64,000 nucleotides of DNA. Origin: Margaritifera margaritifera (lineage: Eukaryota > Mollusca > Bivalvia > Unionida > Margaritiferidae). Position 1 is the first letter of the stretch; each line of letters begins with the position of its first letter. Of this stretch, positions 12,005 to 23,006 are shown in pieces. The stretch is taken from the NCBI GenBank assembly GCA_029931535.1, contig JAQPZY010001688.1, positions 1,652,501 to 1,716,500 on the forward strand, written 5' to 3'. The position numbers were made by a program, and so were the translations under genes. Below the pieces are notes generated by a model that saw only the letters and a list, made by a program, of their open reading frames with translations, was not told the origin of the DNA and searched no databases.

Positions 12005-13245
12005 ACTGGGCAGACATGGAAAGTAACCAAGTTTCACTGCATTATCTCAAAGGGCATTAGAGGAAGAGTGCAGAAAAGGGTTGAAAAAAATTTATCAGTG
12101 ACCTTGACCTTGAAGATAAAACTTTAGTTGTGATACACGAGATGCCATCAAACTTAGAAGCATAAGAGTACCATGGTTCATCTCTATGTCTCAAACAGCC
12201 TTTATGATATAAAGTAGAAAGAAAAGAAATATTAAAATATTGACCTGTGACCTTGACTTTGAGGATCAAACCTCAAATGTGTAATGCTACTCATTTTCTG
12301 GTGACAATATAAAATTATACTAAGCTTATCCATTTGTCTTGAACAGCTGTTAAGTTAGAAAGCAGAAGGTAAATGTGACTGAAACCTAAAATATTGACCC
12401 GTGACCTTGACTTTGAATATAGGACCCTCAATGTGGTATGTGACGCACCTTTCAGCAATAATATATAGTTATACCAAGTTTCATCCCTTCATCTCAAATA
12501 GCTCTAAAATTATAGAGTGGAAAGGAGAGCATAGTGGAAAAAATCATTATAAACCATGACACTGATCTTAAAGATAGCACCTGTGGTACACAACACACCT
12601 TATTGTATGATGTATAAGTATACCAAATAGCATTCCTTAATCTCAAACTAGTTTGAAGTTATAGAGCAAAAGGGACAGTGTGATGGAAAACTTAAAATAT
12701 TGAACCATGACCTTGACCCTGAAGATAAGATCCCAGTGTAGTATATGAAACACCCTCGAGTGATTATGTATAAGTATACCAAGTTTCATCCTTTAATCTC
12801 AAACACCTTTCAAGGTATAGATTGGAAGGGAAAGTGATAGAAAATATAAAATACTGATCCATGACCTTGACCTTAAATGATAGGACCTCCTATGTGGTAC
12901 ATGACACACCTTCTGTTGATGATGAATAAAATATACCAAGCTTCATTCCTTAATCTCAAATGACTTTAAAGCTATTGATCTGCAGGGAAAGTGCAATGGA
13001 AAATATAATAATACTGAGCCATGAATTTGACCTTGGAGATAGGACCCCCACTGTGGTATGCAACATACCTTCTAGTGATGATATGTAAGTACAGGTATAC
13101 CATTTTCATCCCTTAATCTCAAACAACTTTAAAGTTATCAAGTGGAAGGGACAGTGTGATGGATGAACAGACAGATGAATGGACACAAGTGAAGATACTA
13201 TGTCCCTCTCTTTTTTTCGAAAAAGGTGGAGACAATTACTATATT
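12005..13245. repeat. Dispersed composite repeat: ~150-bp units with TGACCTTGAC cores, about 7 units
   Basis: Each unit has ATGACCTTGACCTTGAAGAT, then AGGACCCCCA..GTGGTATGTGAC, then TATACCAAGTTTCATCCCTT and AATCTCAAACA. A distinct head (CAAAGGGCATTAGAGGAAGA) and tail (GATACTATGTCCCTCTC, GGAGACAATTA) recur with the same layout at 63270-63850, so it behaves as a dispersed element with a variable number of internal units, not a local satellite. No coding. Confidence 0.85.
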
Positions 13246-13737
13246 TGCTGTCAGAAAGCAAACAGGGGGAAAAAGGAAATTGCATCAGCAACAAAATTAG
13301 CACCTACAATAATGTATTACCCATGAAGTAAAAAAGACAAATGTTTTAATCTCTAAATGTTGGGTAATAAATGAACATAAATTACTTGTCTAGTCATTTT
13401 TTGTTTATAAATGTACATCCACCAGAAAATGCAGCCAAACATTTGAGCCACAACATGTGTGCTTTCCCATACAATTGCCATGTCCCTAATCTCCCACTAC
13501 CAAACTTTGCTATATAATTAGTGATAATGAAACTTGACACTACAAATGCACTCAAATTTCATTACTGTGTAAAGAAGTAATGAAAACCAAAGAAGAGTTC
13601 TGTACAAATTATGATTTTGAAGGTATTTAAGACAGAAATTTGTCTTCGATGAAATGACTGACACTCAAGAGTAACAGCACAGTTTTATGAATTCTGGGCC
13701 TGAAAACTTCATATTTTAGTTTTGAAAGAAAAATAAA

Positions 13738-13815
13738 ATATATAAAATAATATCAACACTATACCGCTAATAATATCAACACTATACCGCAAATAATATC
13801 AACACTACACCGCAT
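13738..13815. repeat. ~24-bp tandem repeat, 3 copies
   Basis: Unit AATAATATCAACACTATACC plus GCAA/GCTA. Confidence 0.85.
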
Positions 13816-13819
13816 CTAT

Positions 13820-15555
13820 TGAAATGTTGCTGATATCGTTGTGCCTCCACTCTAATACACATATTTTATATTTTATCCCTATGCTGGTCTTCACTTTTAG
13901 ACAGACACAGTCTCGTGGCAGCCTGCATAAAATGGCTGTCATAAGAAGAAGAAAAAAATGTAGTGAACCTTTCATGCCAAATGACACAAAGGATTTAAAA
14001 TGATTTTAGTTATTGCTAAGTCCATGATGATATTATATAGTTCTTGCTATGTACATACAAATATTTTCTGTGATAATTAGGTACCTATTCACAACCTATT
14101 GAAACAGAATACATCTCTGTTTAATTACTGGCACAACAGGAGCTCATTTTGTTGCTTACAATTTACCTACAAGTAATACACATACTTTTTGTTTATAACG
14201 TTAAATGGATGTTTACAGGTAAATAAGTAATGATTCAAGCCCCTTCGAGTGGTAGCCAAACATTGTGAAACTTTCACTTGAAAATGAAACACCAGATCTC
14301 TATAGACCCTGTCCACAAATGTAAGTTCAGGAAAAAGAATATTGTAAAACATTGTCTGAAAATGATAAGTCATTAAAATATTATTTTAGTGAATAATTTA
14401 TGGTGCCTGAAATAAAACAGGGTTAAAAAACAAACAGAAAATATGACTTTATCCCCAAACTATTATAAAACAGTACATAATGAATTTTTTTTTTAATAGA
14501 CCTAGTTAATAAAGTAAAAATGATGAGGTAGAAATCATTCTCTATGACACTTTTCTGATGATTACACTTTGTATGGTTATCAGTGCAGCTGAACGGGGGG
14601 CAGGAAGGAGAGGGGAGGGGAGGGGCACTTATAGGAACAAGAATCTACCTTAAGTATTTACCACAAAAATGAGTTTTCAAAACACCCTAGGCACTCAGTA
14701 GGGTCAAATTTGGTAAATCAGTAAACACAATAGTTGGATGAACCAAATTTGTTTCAAGAGGAGTGAGCTCCTTATCAATGAGTAAATGGCTGATGTCAAT
14801 GGTAGAATTATCACCTACCTGTCTGGAGGCACACTAATAAACCACATTATCCTGTCTCCATCATATTTTAGCATCCTATATCTTAGGGCCATATTTTTTT
14901 TTATGAAGAGTCTAAAATAGTACACAGTGGATCAGCTCATGTTGATGTTATGAATGTTACAAATGTAAGAACAATGTTTGTTTTGCCCACCTTTACCCAT
15001 GAATAAGCTCTTATAATTTATGAATATATGATCTTCCAATATGCAAAATACATTGGTAATATGGTTCTTGGGGTAATAATATTTCTCCTTTGGAATTTTA
15101 AAAGTAGGTCATGATGGTACTGAAAAGACAGGATTAATAAATTAATAAATTCCCCTGTCTAGAAGGATGATGTTATTGAGATATATATGGTAGTATTTTA
15201 AATCCTACATTCCAAAACAAAGAAATGAATACATAATATTAAGAACACTTATCAATGAATGCAACAATAAGACCTAATTATGATCTGTTAGCACTTTGAA
15301 AAATGGGATTTGTATTTGTATCATAGGGAAGGAGTTATTTGTTAAGTACTAAATGGATGTGAAGAGCTGTGCATCATGGACATGAAGCTATTATGACAGA
15401 AATAAATTGGGCCCATACAATATAGCTGTCAGATGACAGAAAAATTTGCCTGAATGTAAATAATTAGAACAGATGCAAATCATTTGCTCCTTTTTATCTT
15501 AAGGATAAAGTTGGTTTACAGTTAGGATACAGTAACCCACTTTTGACATGATGGT
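13820..15555. other. Intronic stretch without recognised features
   Basis: AT-rich, with a short G-rich run near 14594-14625 (GGAGAGGGGAGGGGAGGGGC), which could form a G-quadruplex. No exon, element end or repeat array recognised. Confidence 0.55.
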
Positions 15556-15559
15556 TAAT

Positions 15560-15785
15560 ACTGCCTAGGCTGCACACACACTCACACACACCATCAAGCT
15601 TAACAACAGCACAGGCAAGATTGTATGAGATGGACTACCCGTCATCTAGGCATGAAAGGTTTGGTTGGTCTGGTGTTCTGTGGCATGGCACAAACAAATT
15701 ATAGTGCCATATCAACAGGAATAAAGTGCCTTGCCCAAGGGCACAGCAACATAGCCAACCCAGGCTGAAGCTATTATGCAAAAAA
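15560..15785 (-). mobile_element. SINE-like fragment with TGCCCTTGGGCAAGGCACTT core
   Basis: On the minus strand, CTGTGCCCTTGGGCAAGGCA followed by CTTTATTCC matches a core motif common in metazoan SINEs. A related core (TTTTGAAAAGGCACTTAGCT) occurs at 61955-62120. No intact A and B boxes seen in this copy. A short CA run precedes it. Confidence 0.45.
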
Positions 15786-16600
15786 CATTTTTCTTCTTTC
15801 TGTCACACTGACCTTGATCTCTGACCTTTTGACCTGAAAATCAATAGGTTGCTATCTTAGCCAATATATAAGTTATCCACAAACTTTGGTGAAGGTACAT
15901 GGTTGACAACTTAAATTTTTGTGTAGAAACCAGTTTTTATTTTTCAGCCACACTGACCTTGACCTTTGAGCTTTTAGTCCCCAAATCAACTGACTTCTAG
16001 CTCACTCCAAGTGCAAGCCATCGACAAAGTTTAGTCTAGGTCTGTGATGCAGAACTAATGTTATTGTGCATCTTCTTCTTCAAGTCACAATGACCTTGAC
16101 CTATGACCTTTTGATTCCAAAATCAATAAGCTTCTTCATTCCCACAAGTGCAAGCCATCCACAAAGTTTGGTCCAGTTCTGAAGTGTAGAACTAATGTTA
16201 CTGTGCAGAATACTATTTTCTTCTTTCAGTAACAGTGACCTTCACCTTCAATCTTTTGACCCACAATTGATAGGCTTTTCCTTACCCCAAGTGCAAGCCA
16301 TTCACATAGTTTGGTCCATGTTGTTTGTAGAACTAATATTATTGTGTGGAAACCATGATGCTTCTTTTAATCACAATGACCTTGACCTGTAGACCTTGAA
16401 ACAGATTGGCTTCTTCATTACACCAAGTGCAAGCCATCCATAAGGTTTGGTAATGGTAGATGGTGGAGAACTACTGTACAGAATGAAATGGGGAAAAGAT
16501 GGATATGTATGTACAGACTGACAAACAAAGTCATAACCTAAGTCCACCTTATCATGATACAATGATAGCTTTCCACAATTAAGGGGGTTCATATTTCAAT
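15786..16600. repeat. ~135-bp tandem units with TGACCTTGACCT cores, about 5 copies
   Basis: Unit: CACTGACCTTGACCTTTGAC, then CTTTTGACCCCAAAATCAATAGGCTTC, CCCAAGTGCAAGCCATCCAC and AAAGTTTGGTCCAGGTCTG, AGAACTAATGTTATTGTGCA. A different family from 12005-13245 but sharing the TGACCTTGAC core. Confidence 0.85.
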
Positions 16601-17104
16601 AACTCACAAATGCTTTATCCTAATAGATAATAATATTACCAAATTCCTATTAGTGGCTAACTTTAACCTGCCTCAATTTGTCCCTTTGAATTTTTTATAT
16701 TGGCATATGTGATGCTGATCTTATGTAAAAAAGGGGGGAAAAAAAATATTTAAAAGTTCAGTTAATTACTGCAGTATTAGATGAATTTTTGCCCCGTTAA
16801 GTGAAAATATTCTAAGCAAATTAGTTTTCATCATTATTACTTACTCTTTCCCCTCACCTTCATCCTTAAGTATAAAATATATGTGTTCATATCCATTCAG
16901 AGTCAAATAAGTTGTAGTATTTTCACTTGTACACTGACCTAATGATTGTTTTGCTGATTTCCGTAATGTAATTTTTTATGTCTGGGACAATCTGGATCAG
17001 AACTTTGCACCACGTTTGATCTGTAGCACTAAGAGCAGACTGGTTACTGACTCTATCAATGCCAATGTCTAGAATCATGTAATTGACCATAATACTTGTC
17101 TTAC

Positions 17105-17260
17105 TTGTGTGGCAATATGGCGATTTCAATGCATGATGACATTAGATCATAAATTTCTGTTTCATTTCCATCAGGTTTATTTGTACGCTTTGTCATTTCT
17201 CTGGTAAATACTAGTGTTAACTGGTTGTAAGATGGCATGTTGTGCCATATCTTCAACTTG
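17105..17260 (-). CDS. Candidate cassette exon in the 18-kb G-H intron
   Basis: 156 nt (52 codons), phase 2 in and phase 2 out, so it could be included or skipped between exons G and H without changing frame. The acceptor is strong (TTTTGCTGTTTTCCCACCAG) and the donor is CACAA followed by GTAAGA. The product, containing LKIWHNMPSYNQLTLVFTRE and ending SSCIEIAILPHK, looks protein-like and has no stop, but I do not recognise it. Just downstream (16923-17060), another minus-strand segment reads TDQTWCKVLIQIVPDIKNY in a different frame with a donor-like ATTAG/GTCAGT. The region could therefore instead be part of a separate nested gene or a decaying pseudogene. G joined straight to H reads more naturally. 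Confidence 0.4.
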
Positions 17261-17299
17261 CTGGTGGGAAAACAGCAAAATGTCAACAGGGGTCAAGTT

Positions 17300-18590
17300 G
17301 ACCAAGTTGAACGGGAACTATTGCTTTGAAACTATTGTTTATAGTTCTTTTGCCATGGTATTTTTTGAATGTTCACCCCACTGAAGATAATACAAGTTTC
17401 TTTTATTTGTTTCTTCTGTTGCTAAGACTGCTTTTACACTTGTATATTACTCCCTAAATTTTGCATTCATCGTTAGAAATTTTCATGTGTGAATTTGATC
17501 ATAGTGTGCAATTTCAAAGACATATTGATGCATGTATATCAGAATCAGGCAAGTTTTAAAAAAATGATTCCTTAAGGAATGAGCTATGGCACTGATGGAG
17601 TTTATCAAACAAGGTAGACTTGATCTGCCAGTTCATTCTAGATCATATTCTATATGATTATCTAAATGAACACCTATAATGGTGGGAGCCTGGATAACAG
17701 AACAGTAATGCACTTGATCAGCAAACCTAAAGTCACAAGTTAATTTCCTGATTATGGCATGAACATTAGGGTACATAATGAGCCATCCAAAGTTGACAGT
17801 TTCCTCTAGTTTCTCCAACTTCCACCAACATTTCAGTAACAGAATACATTTCATCAATTTTGGTGTCATTATATATATATATTTCCAAAATTCTGATGGA
17901 TCTTATCAGACATTTTTCCAAAAATAAAGTGGCAGCTAGATATTTGTGAAGATTATAAAAAAAATTAAAAGGGAAATGTGTCATTTTAAGTTGGATTAGA
18001 CATTGCTTCAGTTTTAGTGTCATCCTTTTGTACCACGCTAGTTTCTATAAAATTATTTATTTACAAAAATTATTTTTCTTTCTGAAAATTATACCACAGA
18101 ATTTCATCCAACATTATTTTATGCCATTCAACTGTTTTAAAAATTATTTTTATTTTTGACAACAAGTAGTCTTACCACAGCAAAAATACAAAGCACCTAA
18201 TTGACGGGTATTTCCAGTCAAAGTTTTTATAAGACTGCAATGGGAAGGTTAGATTTTTTCATATAAAGTTCTGAATTGTTGTAGAGTCAATGAAAAGTAA
18301 ATACAGTTGAAAGCTTAATTAGATGTATTAGTATGGACTACGCATACACCAACAGGTCTGGATATGGTACAATGTTAAACATAGAATGATGTAATTGATG
18401 TCATTGACTGACTTACAGTGATATACTACCTGCAATGTGCTAAAGCTATTTACAAAAACAATGCAACACAGTGGCCTAGATGTCAAAGAGATTTTATTGT
18501 TGTGCTGTTGGCATTGTTTACAAATTTCAATTGTATGTAATTGTTTGGAGCTACCCCTTTCCTGCCTTACACTCTATTTGTAGACTGCAT
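17300..18590. other. Intronic stretch with weak minus-strand open segments
   Basis: Two overlapping minus-strand frames at 17633-18023 have somewhat protein-like stretches (NVHAIIRKLTCDFRFADQVH). They have no supporting splice pair that I trust. Otherwise AT-rich sequence. See noticed_but_rejected. Confidence 0.4.
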
Positions 18591-18860
18591 ACATGCCAAC
18601 CTCTCAGACAGTATTGGGGGGGATTTTGGTAACTCAAAAAGGTGTATTTTATGGTCCCAAGGGGGGGGGGGGACCAGTGCATGCAACCCCAAATTGTGAC
18701 ATCATACAATTGAGAATAATAATAGTTATCTACTCATATAAGGCTATAAAAAATTACTGTACATTCCAATTTGAATAAACGAAAATAAAATATGTTTTCT
18801 TTGAAGCATTGTATATACTTTCAAACAGAAAATAGCTGGTAGACTTAACATTGTCAAATA

Positions 18861-18864
18861 TCAC

Positions 18865-18892
<28 letters not shown>
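18861..18892. repeat. (CA)n microsatellite
   Basis: About 15 CA units. Long poly-G runs lie nearby at 18661-18673 and 19036-19047. Confidence 0.95.
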
Positions 18893-18895
<3 letters not shown>

Positions 18896-19159
18896 GTACA
18901 CATTCACATAATCACAACTATACAAAACATTAAATAAAATATACACCAAGTTTCTGTGTTCAAGATCTATTGGACAGTGGAATACATTCTTAACTAGATG
19001 CAGTCGTTGCTGCTCTCAATAGTTCAGTTGGGGCTGGGGGGGGGGGGTGCAAGTCTCAATAATGTTCATCTTTGCACTCATCTGAAAGACTGGAAGCTAC
19101 TGTTGTTCAAACTTCCCCAAAGATCTTGTTGAATTTTTCTGAGAGGGAGTGTTAAACAA

Positions 19160-19956
19160 GCAATGGCCAGACTAGTTAGAATGTTTAAACATGCAATGGC
19201 TACACTAGTTAGAATGTTTAAACATGCAATGGCCAGACTAGTTAGAATGTTTAAACATGTAATGGCCAGACTAGTTAGAATGTTTAAACATGCAATGGCT
19301 ACACTAGATAGAATGTTTAAACATGCAATGGCCACACTAGTTAGAATGTTTAAAGATGCAATGGCCACACTAGTTAGAATGTTGAAACATGCAATGGCCA
19401 CACTAGTTAGAATGTTGAAACATGCAATGGCCACACTAGTTAGAATGTTGAAACATGCAATGGCCACACTAGTTAGAATGTTTAAACATGCAATGGCCAC
19501 ACTAGTTAGAATGTTTAAACATGCAATGGCCACACTAGTTAGAATGTTTAAACATGCAATGGCTACACTAGTTAGAATGTTTAAACATGCAATGGCCACA
19601 CTAGTTAGAATGTTTAAACATGCAATGGCCACACTAGTTAGAATGTTTAAACATGCAATGGTCACACTAGTTAGAATGTTTAAACATACAATGGCCACAC
19701 TAGATAGAATGTTGAAACATGCAATGGCCACACTAGTTAGAATGTTTAAACATGCAATGGCCACACTAGTTAGAATGTTTAAACATGCAATGGCCACACT
19801 AGTTAGAATGTTTAAACATGCAATGGCCACACTAGTTAGAATGTTTAAACATGCAATGGCCACACTAGTTAGAATGTTTAAACATGCAATGGCCACACTA
19901 GTTAGAATGATTAAACATGCAATGCCCACACTAGTTAGAATGTTTAAACATGTTAG
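19160..19956. repeat. 33-bp satellite array, about 24 copies
   Basis: Unit AATGGCCACACTAGTTAGAA plus TGTTTAAACATGC. It contains the palindromes ACTAGT, GTTTAAAC and TGGCCA. Copies are highly uniform. The 33-bp period leaves both strands open for more than 260 codons as hydrophobic (minus) or basic (plus) 11-mers. I read this as periodicity. Confidence 0.97.
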
Positions 19957-19959
19957 TTA

Positions 19960-21640
19960 GGGATTCAGCTGAGTATTTGTGCATTGTCCCGATGCTGGGT
20001 GGTGTTACTATGTCAATGGATGTAGTACACACCAGAATGACTCATGTTGATATGGTGTTTGCAGTATGTGCAAAGAATAAACTGCTCCTCCTTGTAGCTT
20101 TGCTTCACAAAGTCAAACTCCATCAACCAGGAGTAGCTCTGCTGGGCTTTCCTCTCTTCACCAATGACTCATCCTTCCCTTACTCACAGTTGTATTTTGA
20201 CATTTTGCCTTCAAAAATGAATCATACTATTCCTGATACCGAAATAATCATATTTTGCATGTTATATATGGAGTACAATCTGATTTAAAAGAAATGTTAC
20301 CGCTGATCATCATGAACTAGCCAGTAATCTTTAATGAAGATTGCTTAAACATTTTTATTCAAGGCTACAAAGAGTAATAACTTTTGTTTCTTCAACATCT
20401 CTTTGATTTACCTAACTTCAATTGGATTGGGTTGTTCCACTTTGTGTAGCCAACCTATGCAAATTAGCTTAATACCTCTTTCACAATGGATTCTTAACAC
20501 AACATCACCCTAATTATTGTCAGTCAATAAGGTGGTGCTCTGCAATTTCGTACTTTGCATAGACTTTGCATAGGGTTAGACATTTAAAGAAAAAGAATTT
20601 CCCAGGTTTTCCTCACTGGTCATCATGGCTATTTAAAAAAAAAGACCTTGTATATCTTAGGTATTGTTAAAAGAACTTTTAATTCTCTTTATTTTAGTGT
20701 ATGATTGATGGGTGTAATTTTGGTTATAGAGTATACAGCTTGACCTTACTTGAGATGTGCACCTATTAAAAAAAACTGCTAGCTCGGCATGGTCATTTTC
20801 ACTTCCTGGACTTCAAAGGTAAAGTGATAAAAAAAGAGTAGATAACTTTTTTACTTTTTATATATTTTGTAATTTATTCATTGCACTTTCAGAGGCTGGT
20901 ATTGCCTACTGTGGCAAAATTTGTTTTCCTTATTTTAATAACTGCTAAAGTTAGTGTACTTGTGACTAGTTTAGGCTAATTTTTCGAGCACATGGGAGAA
21001 GCCATTTTGGTCAGCTGTACGCTTAGATCATGTACAATTTCCACAAGTACAATATGTAAAGACATTTCAGCCACAGTACATGAAAGTAGCATCAAAGTAT
21101 GCCAACATCCTCTCCAATGTGCATGTTGCAAATGTAAACAACTTCACCTTACACCTGTCACTCTGTCAGAAGTATGTAATATCTGTAGAGCGCCACCAAA
21201 GCTCTTTTGGTCTAATAATTGACCAGTGGAACTAAAAATCTGGTTGCCCAGCGTAAACATCTAGTTGTCCAGTTAAAAATCTTTTAGGTAATTCTCATTT
21301 TAACCCGAGAGTAATCAATGATTATATAGCTCATCTCTATTAAGCTTTTAGTTGTCTCCAGTAGCCACTGTTAACATTACCATGCAGAAAATAAGTTCAG
21401 ACTAAAGTGACCCTGACAACGAAATGTTGGCCCCTGTTTTAATTAAAGTTTTTTTTGTGGCAATTCTTTCTCTCTACATTTTAACTATTAATCTTTTTAA
21501 ACTTACAATTATAACTTGTGATCAATACTATATAGCCAGACTTGTGCTGATATACCATTAAACCAACAAACCAACCTACCTACTGTGACAGGGTAAAAAA
21601 GACATAAAACAATAAAAAAGAACATTCATTTCTATGACAG
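19960..21640. other. Intronic stretch without recognised features
   Basis: A plus-strand open frame at 20992-21222 encodes a Cys-rich 76-mer (CQHPLQCACCKCKQLH) and another at 19950-20288 runs out of the satellite. Neither has splice or start context that I would support. No repeats recognised. Confidence 0.5.
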
Positions 21641-21649
21641 ATATATCAA

Positions 21650-22790
21650 TATGTATCCCGTTATCAAGTTTCATCATTCTAGGTACATGCAGAAACTTAA
21701 CCAAAGCCAGCAAAAGATGAAATATAGCTCACAATGAGCTTCTTTTGTTGTAAGGGTGTGGTAGAAACAGATATGCTTACCATCATCAATTTCATGATTC
21801 TAGCATGACCAATGCCCAAGAAATGAACATCAAACACAAAATTTAACCCAAATCAGTTAAGTGTAAATATGGGTTATAATGACCTACAACTCAAATGAAC
21901 AAATAGTGCTCATCAATGAGAAAGGGTAGTATGTACATAGCTTGCAATAAACCTATATGATCATGAATTAAATGCAAAAACTAAACCTAAGCAAGTAATG
22001 CCAAATGTAGGTCACAGTGACCTTTTTGTATAGGTCTGGTACTAAGATATATATATATATATATAGTTTCATGTTTCAAGTATAAACACAAAATTTCACC
22101 AAAGTCAGTAAGAATGTCATGTGGGTCACAGTGACCTCCTTTTAAGATGATGGTGTGGTACTCATCAAGATGCATTCACTCACCAAATTTTATGATTTAA
22201 GGTATAATAGTATTATATAGGCAACAAAAAACCTATGTGGCCATGAGCTAGACGAAAAAACCTAACGTAAGCCAGCAAAAGAGTTTAAATGTAAGTAACA
22301 ATGACTTTTCTTTACTTGTAAGGTTGTGGTACTAACAGAGATGCATACAATCATCGATATGTATGATTCTGGCATGAACAGTGTTTTAGACTGAACCCAA
22401 GTTGGTGATGCATGAAATATAGATCACAGTCACCAACTTTTGTGATGATGGTGTAGTACTCATCAAGATGTATCCCTTCACAGAGTTTCATGAATCTAGG
22501 TATAACAGGATGTTTACAGGGTGCAAAAAAAACCTATTTGGTCATTCCTGCTAAAGGCAAAAACCTAACTTAAGCCAGTAACATGTGAAATGTAGGTAGA
22601 AATAAACTAAAAACTCCAAATTTAACCACTCAGTGATGCATGAAATATGGATCACAGTGACTTACTTTTGAGGGTGTAGTACACATCAAGATGCATCCCC
22701 TCACCAGGTTTCATGATTCCAGGGAAAACAATATTTATACAGTATGCAAAAAATCCAAGTTCAACGCAAAAACTTATCCAAGAATGTAAG
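21650..22790. repeat. ~185-bp degenerate tandem family with GTCACAGTGACC core, about 6 units
   Basis: Each unit carries GGTCACAGTGACCT (an inverted GGTCAC/GTGACC pair), then GGTGTGGTACTCATCAAGAT, TTTCATGATTCTAGGTATAA, AACCTATGTGGTCATGAGCT and AAAACCTAACTTAAGCCAGC. No coding. Another unit-built dispersed family. Confidence 0.8.
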
Positions 22791-23006
22791 CTAATGTAAG
22801 TGTACAGCTCTCTCTCTCATTATAACATGCTTGATTCTGGATGTAATGTGGTACCGTGAAGGACACCATGACCAAAAAATGAAAACAGTGTATCTGAATT
22901 GGTTTATCAAATGTATGACAATATGGACTGAACACAAGGCTTAGTATTATATCTTTATTTCCTTTTGAAAACATTATTATTTCACACAATTTGATCATTC
23001 CAACTA

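Noticed and set aside
17633..18023. Overlapping minus-strand frames with protein-like pieces next to the candidate cassette exon
   Set aside because: Reading the more protein-like path needs a frameshift, and no acceptor/donor pair with agreeing phase was found. Kept only as a note in the intron entry.
19078..19960. Open frames of 283 and 265 codons, one hydrophobic and one basic
   Set aside because: Same artefact: a 33-bp satellite read as 11-residue repeats on both strands.
20992..21222. Cys-rich 76-codon plus-strand frame
   Set aside because: No splice signals, no repeat of Cys spacing that I recognise as a domain. Likely chance.
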